A DNA stretch of 64,000 nucleotides from Kingdonia uniflora (Eukaryota > Streptophyta > Magnoliopsida > Ranunculales > Circaeasteraceae). Positions within the stretch are counted from its first letter, which is position 1; every line of letters begins with the position of its first letter. Under the pieces are notes generated by a model. The model was not told the DNA's origin and ran no database searches. It saw only the letters and a list, made by a program, of their open reading frames with translations. Shown in pieces: positions 1 through 11,969 of this stretch. Position numbers and translations under genes: made by a program. Location: contig JACGCM010001655.1 of NCBI GenBank assembly GCA_014058105.1, positions 1,860,001 to 1,924,000 of the forward strand. The letters run 5' to 3'.

Positions 1-1096
1 GGCTACGAGTAGGCTACTACAATTGGTAATCCTATACTCAACGACCTTTCTACGCTCATAAGTTTAAGAGCGGGGACTCTATCAATCATTTGTATACTCT
101 GACTATCAATGATCTCTCTACCCTTAGTTAACATTGGTTATATCAATTGAAGTCCTAAATAACCAATTCAAGCTAAACAATGCACTATCAACTCAGAGAA
201 TATATTTAGTAATTCTTAGTTTACTAGTCTGCTTACTTGCCAAAGAAAGTCCTAAGTCAATTAAATACCCCATTTCTTATGACATTCTCTAGAAGGATAT
301 AGTGGTTTACTTAGGTCTATGGCCAAAATACTTCAATCCCAATCTTAGACACGAATTATCCCTCTATAACTTACTCCTGTATGCATGACAAAAATATACA
401 TATATATTCTCCCAATTTCTAGGAATTTTCACTAACTAATGTCTGACCTTATGATAATCTATACGGATGGATTAACAATCCAACATCAGATATTAAACCA
501 TTCACAAACAGTAAGGTTGCTACTCAAGGTCATGGGGAAAAATTCTATTGCTTAAACAATAATTAGCCATCCCTAAATTATAGTTATATTGCTACACAAA
601 TAAGCAACATAACTCTTATTTAAGACCCTGTAAACCTATCATCATACATATAACACGTTGTATTATAATATAGTTAAGAAACACATCTCATATAATCAGT
701 CCTCTTGAATTTCATGTGGCAGGATAAACAAGGAAGAAGTTTGTAATAAAACAATATGCTATATTGCATGAGTATTGATATACTAAACATTAATCTTGAT
801 TAATATTATCAAAGAAGGAAATAGTTGTATTTGCCTTAATTAAGTGTAAGAAGATCGAAGAAGGAAAACCAAGCCGTGTGAAGCTTCAAACGGTGATGAA
901 TTTCAGCAATGCTTCTGAATATGTCTCTCTCTTTTCTTTAGGGTTTAATTTTAGGTTTTCAAAGAGATGCCTTAGACCTAAAATTGGTAGGATAATTTAA
1001 AGAACTTGGGTACAATAGGTCCTACGCAAACACTAACAGTAAACTGATTTATTCAAACTCTAACAAAAATAAGTGAAATCAGATTCAGTGTTTCGA
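1..1096. other. AT-rich stretch without a recognisable gene
   Basis: I see no reading frame with a recognisable protein, no RNA gene and no clear terminal repeats. The texture (short, mostly non-repeating AT-rich sequence) is compatible with an old LTR or intergenic DNA, but nothing identifies it. Confidence 0.4.
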
Positions 1097-1230
1097 TATG
1101 GTGATCATGTACTATGAACAAATAAATAGAGGTTACAATTTAATTTCAGGAACCATTACATGGTTAACTTTGATGGAATTTGTTTCTTCTTTCAATAGAT
1201 CTTATCAAAAAATTACATAATTTTCTTAGC
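1097..1230 (+). repeat. Dispersed repeat Y, copy 1 (second copy near 21.71-21.84 kb)
   Basis: About 130 bases are clearly similar to 21,712-21,835 in the same orientation, sharing the block around GGAACCATTA, the GGTTAACTTTGA segment and the following CTTATCAA segment. The copies differ by substitutions and small indels, so the duplication is not recent. It lies just downstream of the 3' end of the minus-strand receptor-kinase pseudogene, which suggests it is part of the spacer of a once-tandem gene cluster (inference). Confidence 0.6.
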
Positions 1231-1722
1231 GAACTTAGTCACTTGACTACCACCATGTTCAAGAAAAGGCGATGTAAACTGATTATAAATCATGTTGGCA
1301 CAAACACGAAGCTGCCAATATATTCAGTAAGAAAAATTTTAGTTTCAACGCAAAGCTTTAACTTGGCGACTCTTTTCTATTCAATTCTCCTAAATTTCCT
1401 TGGGACTTAAATAAAAATATATACCTGAGTCCTTTGAGCTTTTTCTACCTTCTTTTTCGCTTGCCTTAGAGCCACCTGAAGGCTAGGATTGACCTTAGTA
1501 CTTATTCACAGCTTTATGTTGCTATGCCCTTAGTATTGTTTCGTCTCTAAACTCTAATTTCATCTTATCAGAATTTTTTTCACAAAACATATCATTGGTT
1601 GGCGCATAGGAAAGTAAAGAGATAGAAACCAAAAGGTCGTATTTAAGACAACATCAAAACCATACATATGATTTCATAAAACAAGAAACTTATATAAAAC
1701 AGAACCAAGATTTTTGTAGCAA

Positions 1723-4700
1723 CTAAATTTCTGGGTGCATCAACTGGCCTAGAGCCATAGTGTAAAACAACTCCAAATCAAGTGCATTGGCCTTTGATAA
1801 TTGCTGAGATTCATGTTTCATGGTTGGCCGAGATTCGGGATTGACATCAAGACATTAAAATGCCAGCTTAGCTATAGTGAAAAGTTCATGGGTGGGAGAG
1901 TAGGAGGGGAGAGGCGTCCCTCCAATATATCTTTCAAGAGAACATTTTGGCCTGTTGGCAATGATGATGATGTTAGAGAGGAGATAAGTTCGCCGGGATA
2001 TTTTCCTATTAACAATTCAAGCGTTAATACACCAAAGCTGTACATATCACACACTTTTCAGTCACCCTCATCGTGTAAGCTAGCTCTGTAAAAACGGAAA
2101 CGTACTATCAATAATTTCAAGCTCAATTCTAGTTTCTTCAACAAACATTTAGGGTAAACTTCTTCAGAAGAGAAAAAGGAAACAAAAAGAGAAAACTAAA
2201 AGCTATACATGGAGCGACATATCCATATGTTCCAGTCCAATTTGACGAATCTGGCTTTAGAAGTCTTGCAGTGCCAAAGTCAGAGACACGAACCTCATAC
2301 TCTAAATCAAGTAAAATATTACTGCTGGATATATCTCGATGAACTATTGGAGAGGAGCAATCATGATGCAAATAAGAAAATGCATTAGCAACACCTTTGA
2401 TAATGTTAACTCTCCTGACCCAATCCAACTTCACAGCTTCTTTGCTTTCACTTAGGACCTTGGACAAATTTCCCCTTTCCAAATACTCAGTTATTATAAA
2501 TGAGTGTCGTGCATGTGAACATAAACCATGGAGTCTTACAATATTTCGGTGACGAACTTCTGATAATTCACTGATTTCGTCCATAAATGCTTTTGATCCC
2601 GGCCCGGCACCATCTTCTAATGGGTGAAGCTTCTTGACAGCAACAACTAGACCCATTGACAGCTCTACTTTATAAACACTTCCATACCTCCCGTCCCAAT
2701 GCAGTGTCCAGGGCTGAAATTTTCTGTTGCTTCAATGATATCTTCATATACTATGTTCCCATCATAATTCCATACACAAATGAAATTATCCTGCACTTCC
2801 CCTTGTTCTTCCTTTATTTCTCTCTTTTTTCGATAGAAAACTGAAGAAAACTCCAGCCAAGGCCAACATAAGAAAAAGCACACCTAAAAAAGTAACTATG
2901 ATAATAATCAGAACTTTGTGTTCAACCTTTGCATTGGATTTACTCGTGTCGCATGGCTTCAAATTGGTAAAGTTACCACACAAGCCTTTGTTGTTTTAAA
3001 AAACATCGAGTGATGACTCTTGAAAGGCTTTGTTGGATGGAAGGGGCCCTTTCAACTTGTTATAAGAAACATCAACAGATAATAAACTTTTCATTTCCTC
3101 AAATGAAGACCGAATGGGACCAGAGAGTGTATTATGAGAGAGATTGAGATATTCCAATAATCGTAATCTTCCAATTTCTGATGGTATACCTCCCGTGAGC
3201 TCGTTATGACTAAGATCAAGCAATATATTGAGGGACATGAGATCACCAATTTGAGTAGGAATGGAGCCATTTAATCCGTTATTATTCAAATCTAGGTCTA
3301 GTAGCTCGGAACATTTCCCCACTTGCTCCGGTATCGGTCCACTCAGTTTGCTAAACGACACGTCAAGACGATTTAATTTGGGTAAGATTCCGATTTCTCC
3401 AGCCAACTGACTTGAAAGTTTGTTGCGGCTCAGGTTTAGGTATATCAAGAAGTTCAACTTCATCAAATCCTTTGGAATCTTTCCAACTAGATGATTATCT
3501 GAAAGATCCAGTTTTCTCAATTGGGCCGACTCTTGGAACTCCGGTGGTATTGAGCCAAAAATTTTATTCCTAGATAAACTGAGGTATGTTAGGTTATGCC
3601 ACTCTTGCCAAGTACGTAATAGTTCACTATACAAATTGTTATGGCTCAAATCTATACAGTTCAACTTTGAATACAAACCAAAGGCTTCTGATACATTGTC
3701 ACTGAGTTGACTATTCGCTAGTCTGACTCAAAATAAGCTTGAGCAATTTCTTAAGCCTATTGGGATGGAACCAATGAAGTTGTTAGTTTCTACAGAGAAA
3801 CGTTCAAGTGATCCCCCACGGCATAGATTTTGTGGCAAATTGCCTGAGAATTTGTTGTTAGACAACTGTAGGATTTTTAAATTTCTCGAGTTTCCTATAT
3901 GTGGAGGAATGGAACCAGAGAGATGATTCCCAAATACTCTTAAATAAGTTAGGTTGCTTAAATTACCTAAAGAAGCGGGGATGGTGCTGGTGAGATTATT
4001 AGTTCGAAGTGATACTGTAATAAGAGATACCAATTTTCCTATTTCTGAAGGGATGAAACCATCGAGTTGATTGTCCAGTAAAACCAAATCATGCAACTTT
4101 GTTAGATTACCTACAGTAGAGGGGATGGAACCTGTTAAGAGATTCATCGATAGATACATTCCTGGAAATTAAACAAATTCTCTATTTCTGAAGGTATGGA
4201 ACCATATAGCCTATTCTGGTCAATAACTTGAAAGATGAGATTAGTCAGTAGAGGAATTTTCCTAGGAATTTCTCCGGACAATGTATTATTAAAGAATGCG
4301 AACAACGCAATTTGGGAAAGGTTTGCGATATGTGCCGGGATAGTCCCAAAGAGCGCATTGGAACTAATATCGAGACTAGTGAGATTCAGGAAGGATGAAA
4401 ACTTGAAGTTAAGGAGAGTATCTTGTAAACCCATACTTGACACATTTAGTTTGACAACATTTCCCGCATTGTTGCAAGAAATTCCAGACCAACTGCAGGG
4501 ACTACTTGTTTTATTGAAGTAGGAAGAAGAGTTGGAAATAGTCCATGTAGGAAGGAGAGAAGGACTTTGGTTGAAGAGGCTAAATTTCCATTTAAGGAGT
4601 GCTTTTGTTTCCATTTTTCCAAAATGTGATATGTTAAGTGCCAATGCAAGAACAAGGAGATAAGAGTATAAAGAGATCATGTTGCAGTTTAAGGGAATTG

Positions 4701-4731
4701 AACCCATTGCTTGACTATGCTCACAGCTCAA
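1723..4731 (-). pseudogene. LRR receptor-like kinase pseudogene, MIK2 / At1g35710-like
   Basis: The minus strand encodes a whole plasma-membrane receptor kinase layout: signal-peptide-like leader, LRRNT domain with an SPCSW-type cysteine, a long run of 24-residue LRRs (4,160-3,010), a CGN...C cap, a membrane segment (about 2,870-2,930) and a Ser/Thr kinase with an HRD catalytic loop and DFG. The family senses extracellular ligands and signals through its kinase. An intron at 2,086-2,208, after the GTYGYVAP motif, is at the position usual for this family. Lesions: a frameshift near 4,160, in-frame TGA near 3,729 and TAA near 2,996, a frameshift in the P-loop near 2,690, a stop across the splice junction, and a frameshift near 1,875 in the C-lobe. 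The end at 1,723 is the stop after a family-like PEI terminus. Start could be 4,731, 4,707 or 4,680. It is almost certainly non-functional as a receptor. Confidence 0.88.
2086..2208 (-). other. Intron in kinase domain of the LRR-RLK pseudogene
   Basis: On the minus strand the donor GTATAGCT follows the codons for GTYGYVAP and the acceptor TTTTTACAG precedes codons for LAYTMRVTEKCD. GT and AG are both kept. The last exonic base before the donor reads T where a G would be needed to restore the conserved Glu codon; spliced together, the junction codon is TAG. The intron position matches that of functional relatives (established knowledge), so this copy came by DNA duplication and not through an RNA. 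Confidence 0.75.
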
Positions 4732-6286
4732 TGACTCTATAGTAACGAGGCTGAAGATTTATAGATACAGAGGAAGACTAGAAATATTGATGTTTTCTCT
4801 ACCCTTGTATAAAGTGTGTGGTACTTGCCATTTCCAAGTTGCAAGACTAGGTAGCAATAGCCGAAGACTCTGAAGCCATACTTGTAGTTTTCCGTATTTT
4901 GTTGGTTGCCTTGGTTTTAAATGTGTAACTTTCAGAGGTTGGATTATTAGAGTCACTTGCCTACGATTCTCCAAAGCATTGGTTTTAAAATGTTTTTTAT
5001 ACTCTTCAAGAAGAGATCACCACTAACTACTTCTAGAAAGGGCTATCTAAAATATGATCATATAGTCTTATTGTGAAGAAAATAATCATTTGGGTGACTT
5101 CGAGTTTCCTTGACCACGGGAAGTTCGTCTGGGAAGTTCGTCTTGTCCCCCGAATACATCAGGACCGTTCCTGCCTCTTATGAGCTACAGCTCAACCCCA
5201 TAAAGTCTTAAATACTTCAGTGAGACTACTAAGCCATAAACAGACCGCTTCTAAAGTTCTCAAAGAGGATACGAAGCATGGACAGATATCTTGGCTCACA
5301 GTAGCAGGTCCTGCTCGTAACTCGTTACCGGTAACCTCATACGACCTCAAGTAAGTAAAAGCCATACCAAGCAACCCCGTGTATACGATTGGGTCGATAC
5401 ACTCTCCACCACTCCCATTCTTCGACGTGGTCACCACCTACAAAGTGGCTTCCACCAACCTCGTTGTTGAGGGGTCTTGAAATGTCTGTTTTTTCAATAT
5501 TTCCAAATTGCGATGACTCTTTGACAGACAGGGTGGCTTGAAGTCTCCGTTTTCTTTTTCTGTGGTTTAACTTCCTATAGTAGTATACGAGCATTGAGGC
5601 ACGCGCTAATGCGCATGCTAGACCGTTATGCTCAATTACTAATTAGACATTAATGGTGCATAAAATCAGTAATTGAAAATATGATTTATACCCTATGGGA
5701 GATATGGAAATTATAGTGCAGCATAGATTTTCAGCAAAACAATTTAAGATAAGAAGATAAAAAATATTATATTATAGACCTACACTCAAACTTATAACAT
5801 GTCTTCGTCTTAACCCCAAATCAGTTTGACTCTTAACCAAATCATATACTAAGACATATGACTGAACATGTAAACATATAATACACATAGGGGGTTTGCA
5901 AGACATGAAGAGGGTCAAAAGCTTTGTATACTACAATTGGTTGTCAAACGACCTCTAAACTTGGCGGAGGGAATTAGAAGATTATAATGTAATATACAAT
6001 TTCTAGAGTTAGAAGGACTAAAAGCCTCATAACTTTAGAGTTGCAAACAACTTAACAGTTCCACAATCATGAAGTGAAAATAAAAGCTTACCAAATATTG
6101 TTATAGATTAAAAATTACAACTACAACTTGTGTTGCATAGCCACGACGTGTACATCAACAGTAGAAATATAGTCTTATAAAGAGGTGATGTTTAGCATTA
6201 CCTGAATTCCAGCAGATAATAGAAAAATCCTGATGGAGGTGAACCATAGAGCAACATATGGTTCCTGAAATAAATGTTTATTATTA
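4732..6286. other. Spacer upstream of the LRR-RLK; two unassigned minus-strand reading frames
   Basis: A denser-coding-looking patch at 5,192-5,594 (minus) holds two overlapping frames of 85 and 81 codons. Their products match no family I recognise and they switch frame midway, so they may be a decayed exon or chance. Around 5,490-5,545 there is a short block (repeat X) resembling 21,415-21,460. The rest is AT-rich with no gene seen. Bases 6,287-6,291 (TTAAG) are the left target-site duplicate of the adjoining gypsy element. Confidence 0.4.
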
Positions 6287-6291
6287 TTAAG

Positions 6292-6761
6292 TAATCCACA
6301 ATACGATTGAGAAGCTCTAGTTAGCTGAAAAGTATGAAGAACACCAATTGATTGAGCAAAATAAAAGCTTCAATTGCTTAAAAACGAAGTAATTATAATA
6401 AATCATTCCAAAACCTTAGGCTTCTTTCTCAGAACTCTTTCTAGATCTAACATAAGAAAAAAAAAAACCTAAGTTCCCTTAATATACTAGGGAATTCGAA
6501 ATAATAAAAGAACGGATCTCGAGGCAAAACAATGCCTAAAAATCACAAACACCGCCAAAGTCGTTTAAACAAAATAAGAAGTCGTTCGAACGACTTTACG
6601 CCTAATTAGTCTAAAACCCTAAAAAGTTGACATCTCTTTCGAACGAAAATATGTCTATGGGCCAAATATCATAGAGGTGGAATTGGGTCGTTCGAGCGAC
6701 TCTCAACCACGTTCGAACGACTTTGGTAATATCCCAATTTTCCCTAGATCCTCCTGGATCA
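6292..6761 (-). repeat. 3' LTR of the gypsy element
   Basis: This 470-base LTR shares its whole length with 11,440-11,969 plus 18,842-18,877. It begins TAATCCA and ends TGGATCA, near-perfect inverted ends with the expected TG changed to TA in both LTRs. Inside are several copies of a TCGTTCGAACGA-type palindrome, including a perfect 14-base one at 6,581-6,594. The adjoining bases on the inner side (6,762-6,780) read as a purine tract on the minus strand, as expected for the polypurine primer. Confidence 0.85.
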
Positions 6762-7260
6762 TGGCTCCCCTTTTAGGAGCCTTGAGCTCCCGCTCAAGTT
6801 GGAACTGATGATGTGGGAGCGCGGCGATGCCCAATTTCCTGCTATACCACTTCGACTTACTCGGTAGCTTACCCTTCTTCCCAACGCAGAACGATTCAAT
6901 ACCACCCCGTCTTGTAGTATGAACCTTCCTCTCTAGAATACTATCCTCCTGCAACAGATCTTCTCTTTTCATCCATAAGTTATCAACTGACGGTAGGCGA
7001 GTATCGATTGTAGAGTCTTCATCTAGAAGAGGCGGCTCAAATAGCTTCAAATGCTCGGCATTAATCATCGAATACATTTTCATGAAATGTGGCAAATCCA
7101 ACTGGAAGGCATTGTTACCAATCTAGGTTACCAACTGGAATACATTGTTACCAATCTAGGTTTAAGCTTCTTATCTTCCCCCTTAAGCCGTTCTTTACCC
7201 AAATGCAACCAAACTAGGTTGCCCTCATGAAAAGTACACTCAACCCGATGCTTGTCGTGG
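6703..7260 (-). pseudogene. Gypsy pol C-terminus, degenerate chromodomain-like tail
   Basis: Downstream of the integrase core, minus-strand codons give a stretch with VHTTRRGG...KKGKLPSKSKW, which parallels the TTRRxxxxxFLVKWKGxPxSExxW pattern of chromovirus C-terminal chromodomains. In living elements this domain steers integration towards particular chromatin marks. Here the aromatic-cage positions are only partly kept, and a short duplication near 7,105-7,160 breaks the frame, so it is a remnant. The assignment rests on the motif and position. Confidence 0.55.
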
Positions 7261-7292
7261 CGAACCTTATACTTAGCTTGAGTCTTTTTTAA

Positions 7293-8260
7293 CTAAGCTT
7301 TAACCGCCTGATGAACCTTGCTTATCTTCTTAATAAAACGTTGAGCTTTAACCTCCTCCTCTTCCTCCATCCCTGACACCGTCTTGTCGCCAAGACTAAA
7401 TGCCAAATCAAAAGGGATTTGCGGCATGTACCCCGAACAAACTTCAAAAGGAGTCACCAAAGTCGAACCATGAATCGTCCGGTTGAACGCAAACTGAAGA
7501 TACGGTAAACTCTCATCCCAAGTCTTAGGATGCTTAGAATGTAATCTCCGTAATAAATGTGCCAAAGTGTGATTAACTACCTCTATTTGCCCGTCAGTCT
7601 GCGGATGAAAAGTGGTACTTCTCTTCAACTTAGTGTCCATCATCCCCCATAACGATCTCAAGAAATGCCCCAAAAAGTGGTTATCCCTATCAGAAATAAT
7701 AGAAGAAGGGAGCACAAAATACCTCTAGACGTCTCTAAAAAATAATTGCACTGCTCCTTCCCCTGTGACCGTCTTCTGGCATGAAATAGGGACAATCATC
7801 TTGCTGATTCGATCCACCACCACAAACAAATAGTCATTCTTACACCTAGTCATGGGCAAACCACCCATAAAATCTATTGAAATACTCTCCCAAGGTCGAC
7901 TATGAACTAACAGTGGTAAGTACAGTCATATCTTCCTATTGGAAGGTTTCGATGTGCTGCATGGTACGTAACCACGAACCACACGAGCAACATCTACCTG
8001 CATCTTCGGCCAATAGACATAACGCCACAAATTCAACAGAGTCTTCTCAACCCTCAAATGACCTGCCACCCAGGAATAATATGCCTCTCGAATCCACTAC
8101 AAATGGACTCCACCCTAAGGAATACATAGTAGACTGCCCCTATAAATTAAACCATTCTTAAGAACATACTCGCATATCTTACCTTGTAGCAACTTCTCGT
8201 AAATCACACTAAGCTCATTGTCATCGTCATACCCTAAAACATACTCAGAAGGGAAAATTG
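7293..8260 (-). pseudogene. Gypsy integrase fragment
   Basis: The minus strand encodes parts of the retroviral-type integrase core: a VVVDRISKM segment with the first catalytic Asp (near 7,840), SDRD with the second, and FHPQTDGQ followed by the catalytic Glu (GQIE). The later region has the AFNRTIHGST...PFEVCSGYMP block typical of gypsy integrases. Integrase inserts the element's cDNA into the genome. A stop and frame changes near 7,720-7,900 and further upstream split it. The frame at 7,877-8,161 on the plus strand is a shadow of this gene. Confidence 0.8.
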
Positions 8261-8267
8261 GTTGGAT

Positions 8268-9075
8268 CTACATAGCTACTAACAAAACAGAAATAGTTGG
8301 TAATGGGGGCCGAGATAACATATCAGCCATCTTATTGTCCACTCCTTTCTTATACTTGATTAATAAGGTAAACTGCTGAAGGTACGACATCCACTTCATA
8401 TGGCGAGCTTGCTGAAGCTTAGACTGCGTAGATAAGAACTGTAATGGTTTGTGATCAGAATGTACCACAACCTCCTTCCTCAATAAGTAACTCTGCCAAT
8501 GCTTCACTGATTGATATAACGCGTAGAACTCTTTATCGTAGGTAGGATAGTTGCATACTGCTCCTATAAACATCTCAAAATGGTAAGTAACCGGCTTCCC
8601 ATCCTGTAAAAGGATTGCCCCCAATGCATAGTCTGACGTATTTGTCTCGACCTCAAAAGGCAGCTGCAAATTGGGCAATGCTAACACTGGTACATCCGTG
8701 ACCTTCTGCTTCAGTAACAGAAAAGTCTTCTCATGGTGCTCTTCCCACACAAGCTGTACCCAGGTCTTTTTCAAAGAATGTAACGGTGCCACAATTTGTG
8801 AAAAATGCCGAATAAATTTCCGTAAGTATTGACAAGAACCCATAAAAATCCTTACTTCCGTCATTGTGCGGAGCCTATGCCAATTAGTAATAACCGAGAC
8901 CTTCTCTGGATCGACCTTAAGCTTGCCGCCACCAATAATAAATCCTAAATAGACCAGCTCCCTCTTCCCAAACTCGCACGTTTTCCCGTTTAGAAAAAGT
9001 TGTTGTGATCAAAAAATGCCCAACACTTTGTGTAAATGCCCAAGGTGTTCCTCCCATGTACGACAATATATCAAG
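8268..9075 (-). pseudogene. Gypsy RNase H and connection region
   Basis: The longest frame (8,268-8,864) contains the RNase H signatures of Ty3/gypsy elements: an F..ETNTSDYALGAILLQ segment (family usually ..TDAS..GIGAVL), YPTYDKEFYAL, VHSDHKPLQFL and a C-terminal KGVDNKMADMLSR. The Asp of DNKMAD and the Glu of DKEFYAL are present. The enzyme removes the RNA strand during reverse transcription. Upstream, 8,865-9,075 continues the RT thumb with LGFIIGGGKLKVDPEKV, interrupted by a stop near 9,010. Confidence 0.82.
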
Positions 9076-9790
9076 ATATCATTCAAATACACAATCACAA
9101 AATCATCAATAAAAGTATGAAGTACCTCATTCATTAGCCGTATAAACATCGCCGAAGCATTGCATATTCCAAAAGGCATCACCAACAACTCAAATAAGCC
9201 ATGTTTGGTCTTGAAGGCTGTCTTCTAAGTATCTTCTTCCCGGATTTGAACTTGATGTTAACCCGACTTAAGATCCAACATGGTGAAAAACTGAGCCATC
9301 TGCAACTCATCCAAAAGATCCTCAATCCAAGGAAGCGAATAACGATTCTTTACCGTGATCTTGTTCAGCGCCCGATAATCCATATACATCCTCTAAGACC
9401 CATCCTTCTTTGGCACCAATAATACCGGTAAACCACAAGGTGAGCAACTTGGATTAATAGCTCCTTCCTCCAAGAGTTCATGTACCTGTTTCTTGATCTC
9501 ATCAGACTCTGTAACAGATGTCCAATATAACTTAATATTGGGTAGCGACTCACCATTCACCAAGGTGATATTATGCTCCACATCCCTCTTATGCAGTATC
9601 CCTTCTATGCCCATAATTAAGTCTTCATAGTCCTCTTGTAACTCCCCCATATCGGTTTGTTGCTTAGAAGATATTGCCAAAGTAAACAATACTGTAGTCG
9701 ACGGACCCTCTTGAATCGGGCGTACCAACAACAATATAAATTTATCGCTCGCATTAACCAACCTCTTCGTCTGAGTCACCGTTACCAAAT
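9060..9790 (-). pseudogene. Gypsy reverse transcriptase, catalytic motif altered
   Basis: Minus-strand codons give the canonical gypsy RT order: ELLEEGAINPSCSPCG...LVPKKDGS, MYMDYRALNKITVKNRYSLP, a FTMLDLKSG palm block, GLFELLVMPFGICNA and then VYLNDILIY. The last is the polymerase YxDD box with its first Asp replaced by Asn, which would abolish catalysis. Stops occur near 9,397 and in the palm region. The gene copies element RNA into DNA in living relatives. Confidence 0.85.
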
Positions 9791-9894
9791 TACTGACAGT
9801 GATATATTATTTGCACACATTAATATGAAACTCAGTCCCATCCTTCACCAGACGATACTTGCAAGCTCGACGGTAAAGGATTGCATCTCGGTCC

Positions 9895-10260
9895 CAAAGC
9901 TAAGGGCTACCCAAGATGACTTGACACACGTCCAACGGAACCACCTCACATGTCACTTCATCAATAAACTTCTCAGTAATCGCAAACTTGAACGTACACT
10001 GTTTAGTGATCTTCAGCTCCACGTCTTTCTGAATCCAACCCAAACCGTACGGCTTAGGATGAGCCACAGTAGCCAAACCCATCTTCTTCACCACCGCCTC
10101 AGAAATTAAATTCTTTTGACTACCCAGGTCAATGATAGCCTTGACTAAGCTCTACTTCACTTGAATGCTGACATAGAAAAGCTCTTTCCGACTCGCCTCG
10201 TCGATAGCTAGAGGTTTCTTAAACATTAGAGTAAGCTTAAGATTTAGCTTATCTAAATAT
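9895..10260 (-). pseudogene. Gypsy aspartic protease remnant
   Basis: Minus-strand codons read AIIDLGSQKNLISEAVV, matching the retroviral protease active site A(L/I)IDSGASxNFIS with the Ser of DSG changed to Leu. Further on, VPLDVCQVILGSP matches the conserved LG.P segment that closes the protease fold. In this family the protease cuts the Gag-Pol polyprotein. A stop lies between the knuckle region and this domain. Confidence 0.75.
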
Positions 10261-10282
10261 GGATGATCCACAATCGCTGCGG

Positions 10283-11258
10283 CTAGTGCACGTTTCTCTT
10301 TCTTGCCCTTCTCCTCCTTCGGCCGAAGCTCCAGGAAAAGTTTCTAGCATCTATCTGAATTGTACCCATTAGCCTTACAATGATTACAGATAATGCCCTT
10401 GAATGAAGACCCCTCTCCTTTGGACTCCCCTTTTTAATCAAACTTCTAAGTAGACTTGTACTGCAACTTGTTCTTGTCCTCTTTCTTGTCATTCTTCAAG
10501 TACTTTCCTTCAATGGCAATTGCTTTAACGGTAGCGTTCTCGATATTTTCCACATTAAAGAGCTTTAATTCTCTTCTAATGGACTCTGAAAAATTCCTTG
10601 TATGCTTCATGAACACCTCGTACTCATCTACATCAATATCCAAAACCAACGCTTGGTTATGAAGCTCCATAGTGAATTGTTGTACGGATTGCCCAAAGCT
10701 TTGGCGCAAGTTGTGTCATTTGTACCATCGCTCCTATTTATACCCAATTCGATAGAATTGTTTCCTCACCAAAAATTTGAATTCCTTCCAACTCAAACTT
10801 CCGACATCGTGTCATTTTCGATAGGATTTCCACCACATTAGTGAGTGACTTGTGAATTTCAAAGTAAAGAAGCAAATTTTCTGAGTGTTGGAATATTCAT
10901 CAACAGAAAAATAGGTCTCCAACCTATTTAACCAATTATCTAATTTTTTTACATCAACGGAACCATCAAATACTGAAATCTTAATTTTAAAGCCAATACG
11001 AAGATTACTCATAGGATTTATTGTCTCACCAAAACCTGGGTGCTCCTTGACGGAATCAGGATCACTAGAATCACTATCTATCCCTGTATTATCGGCATCT
11101 CTATCCACCTCTATAATCCCTTTCCTCCTCGAGCGACCTTGCCAATGAGGGCGACCTCGCCGTATCATCGAAGTGGAAGCCTTCGTGAGGTTCGTGAGAT
11201 GCAATTGTTCTAGTAACTCCCCTACAGTAGAAGTTAGGTCAGAAACTGTCATTTCCAA
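10283..11258 (-). pseudogene. Gypsy gag (capsid and zinc knuckle) in broken frames
   Basis: The frame at 10,812-11,258 has the capsid-type block FDGSVDVKKLDNWLNRLETYF...L.....WW of chromovirus Gag, and 10,446-10,709 continues with the retrotrans_gag tail. Near 10,345-10,400 a degenerate CCHC knuckle is visible (a C..C.A.GY....C pattern with the His replaced). Gag packages the element RNA. Frame changes fall near 10,800 and 10,440. Confidence 0.75.
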
Positions 11259-11419
11259 AATTGTGAGTCAATCGTTGGACTCGTCCATCTCCAAATCGTC
11301 CTTCCTCGTCGAATTAGGTTTGCGATAAATCTTCTACGAACTCACTAGCTTCTCATTCATTTACTTGAGACGGTCTCGTATAGAGGCCATGAACCATAAT
11401 TAACCCCCCGAGAATCGCA

Positions 11420-11439
11420 ACTGGAAAGCTTATACAACT
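11420..11439 (-). other. Degraded primer-binding site of the gypsy element
   Basis: Read on the minus strand directly after the LTR end, the bases AGTTGTATAAGCTTT align with the initiator-Met tRNA complement TTGGTATCAGAGCTTT after a few deletions, and are followed by TTCTCGGGG, a common continuation in such elements. The site is too decayed for certainty. Confidence 0.45.
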
Positions 11440-11969
11440 TAATCCATAAGACGATTAAGAAGCTCTAGTTAGCTGAAAAGTATGAAGAACACCAATTGAT
11501 TGGAAAAAATAAAAGCTTCAATAGCTTAAAAATGAAGTAATTACAATAAATCACTCCAAAACCCTAGGCTTCTTCCTCAAAAATCTTTCTAGATCTAACA
11601 TAAGAAAAAAAAAACCTAAGTTTCCTTTATATACTAGGGAACTCGAAATAATAAAAGAATGGATCTCGAGGCAAAACAATGCCTAAAAATCACAAACATC
11701 GCCAAAGTCGTTCAAACGAAATAGGGAGTCGTTCGAACGACTTTACGTCTAATTGGTATAAAACCCTAGAAAGTTGACAACTCGTTCGAACGGAAGGATA
11801 ACTCGCTCGAACGAAAATATGTCTATGGGCCAAATTCCAGAGAGAATGTAAAAGGTTGTTCGAGTGAAATAGGGAGTGGTTCGAACGACTTGGGGTTCCT
11901 GGGCCAAATTCCAGAGAGGTAGAATTGGGTCATTCGAATGACTCTCAACCTCGTTCTAACGACTTTGGT
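11440..11969 (-). repeat. 5' LTR of the gypsy element, part 1 (before CACTA insertion)
   Basis: Homologous to 6,292-6,729 but with about 95 extra bases from local duplication of palindrome-containing units (the GGGCCAAATTCCAGAGAG segment occurs twice). It holds the perfect 14-base palindrome again at 11,728-11,741. The homology stops at ACTTTGGT and resumes at 18,842. Confidence 0.85.

Noticed and set aside
5192..5594. Real protein-coding gene on the minus strand
   Set aside because: Two short overlapping frames, no recognisable domain, no start context or partner exon; kept only as an unassigned note.
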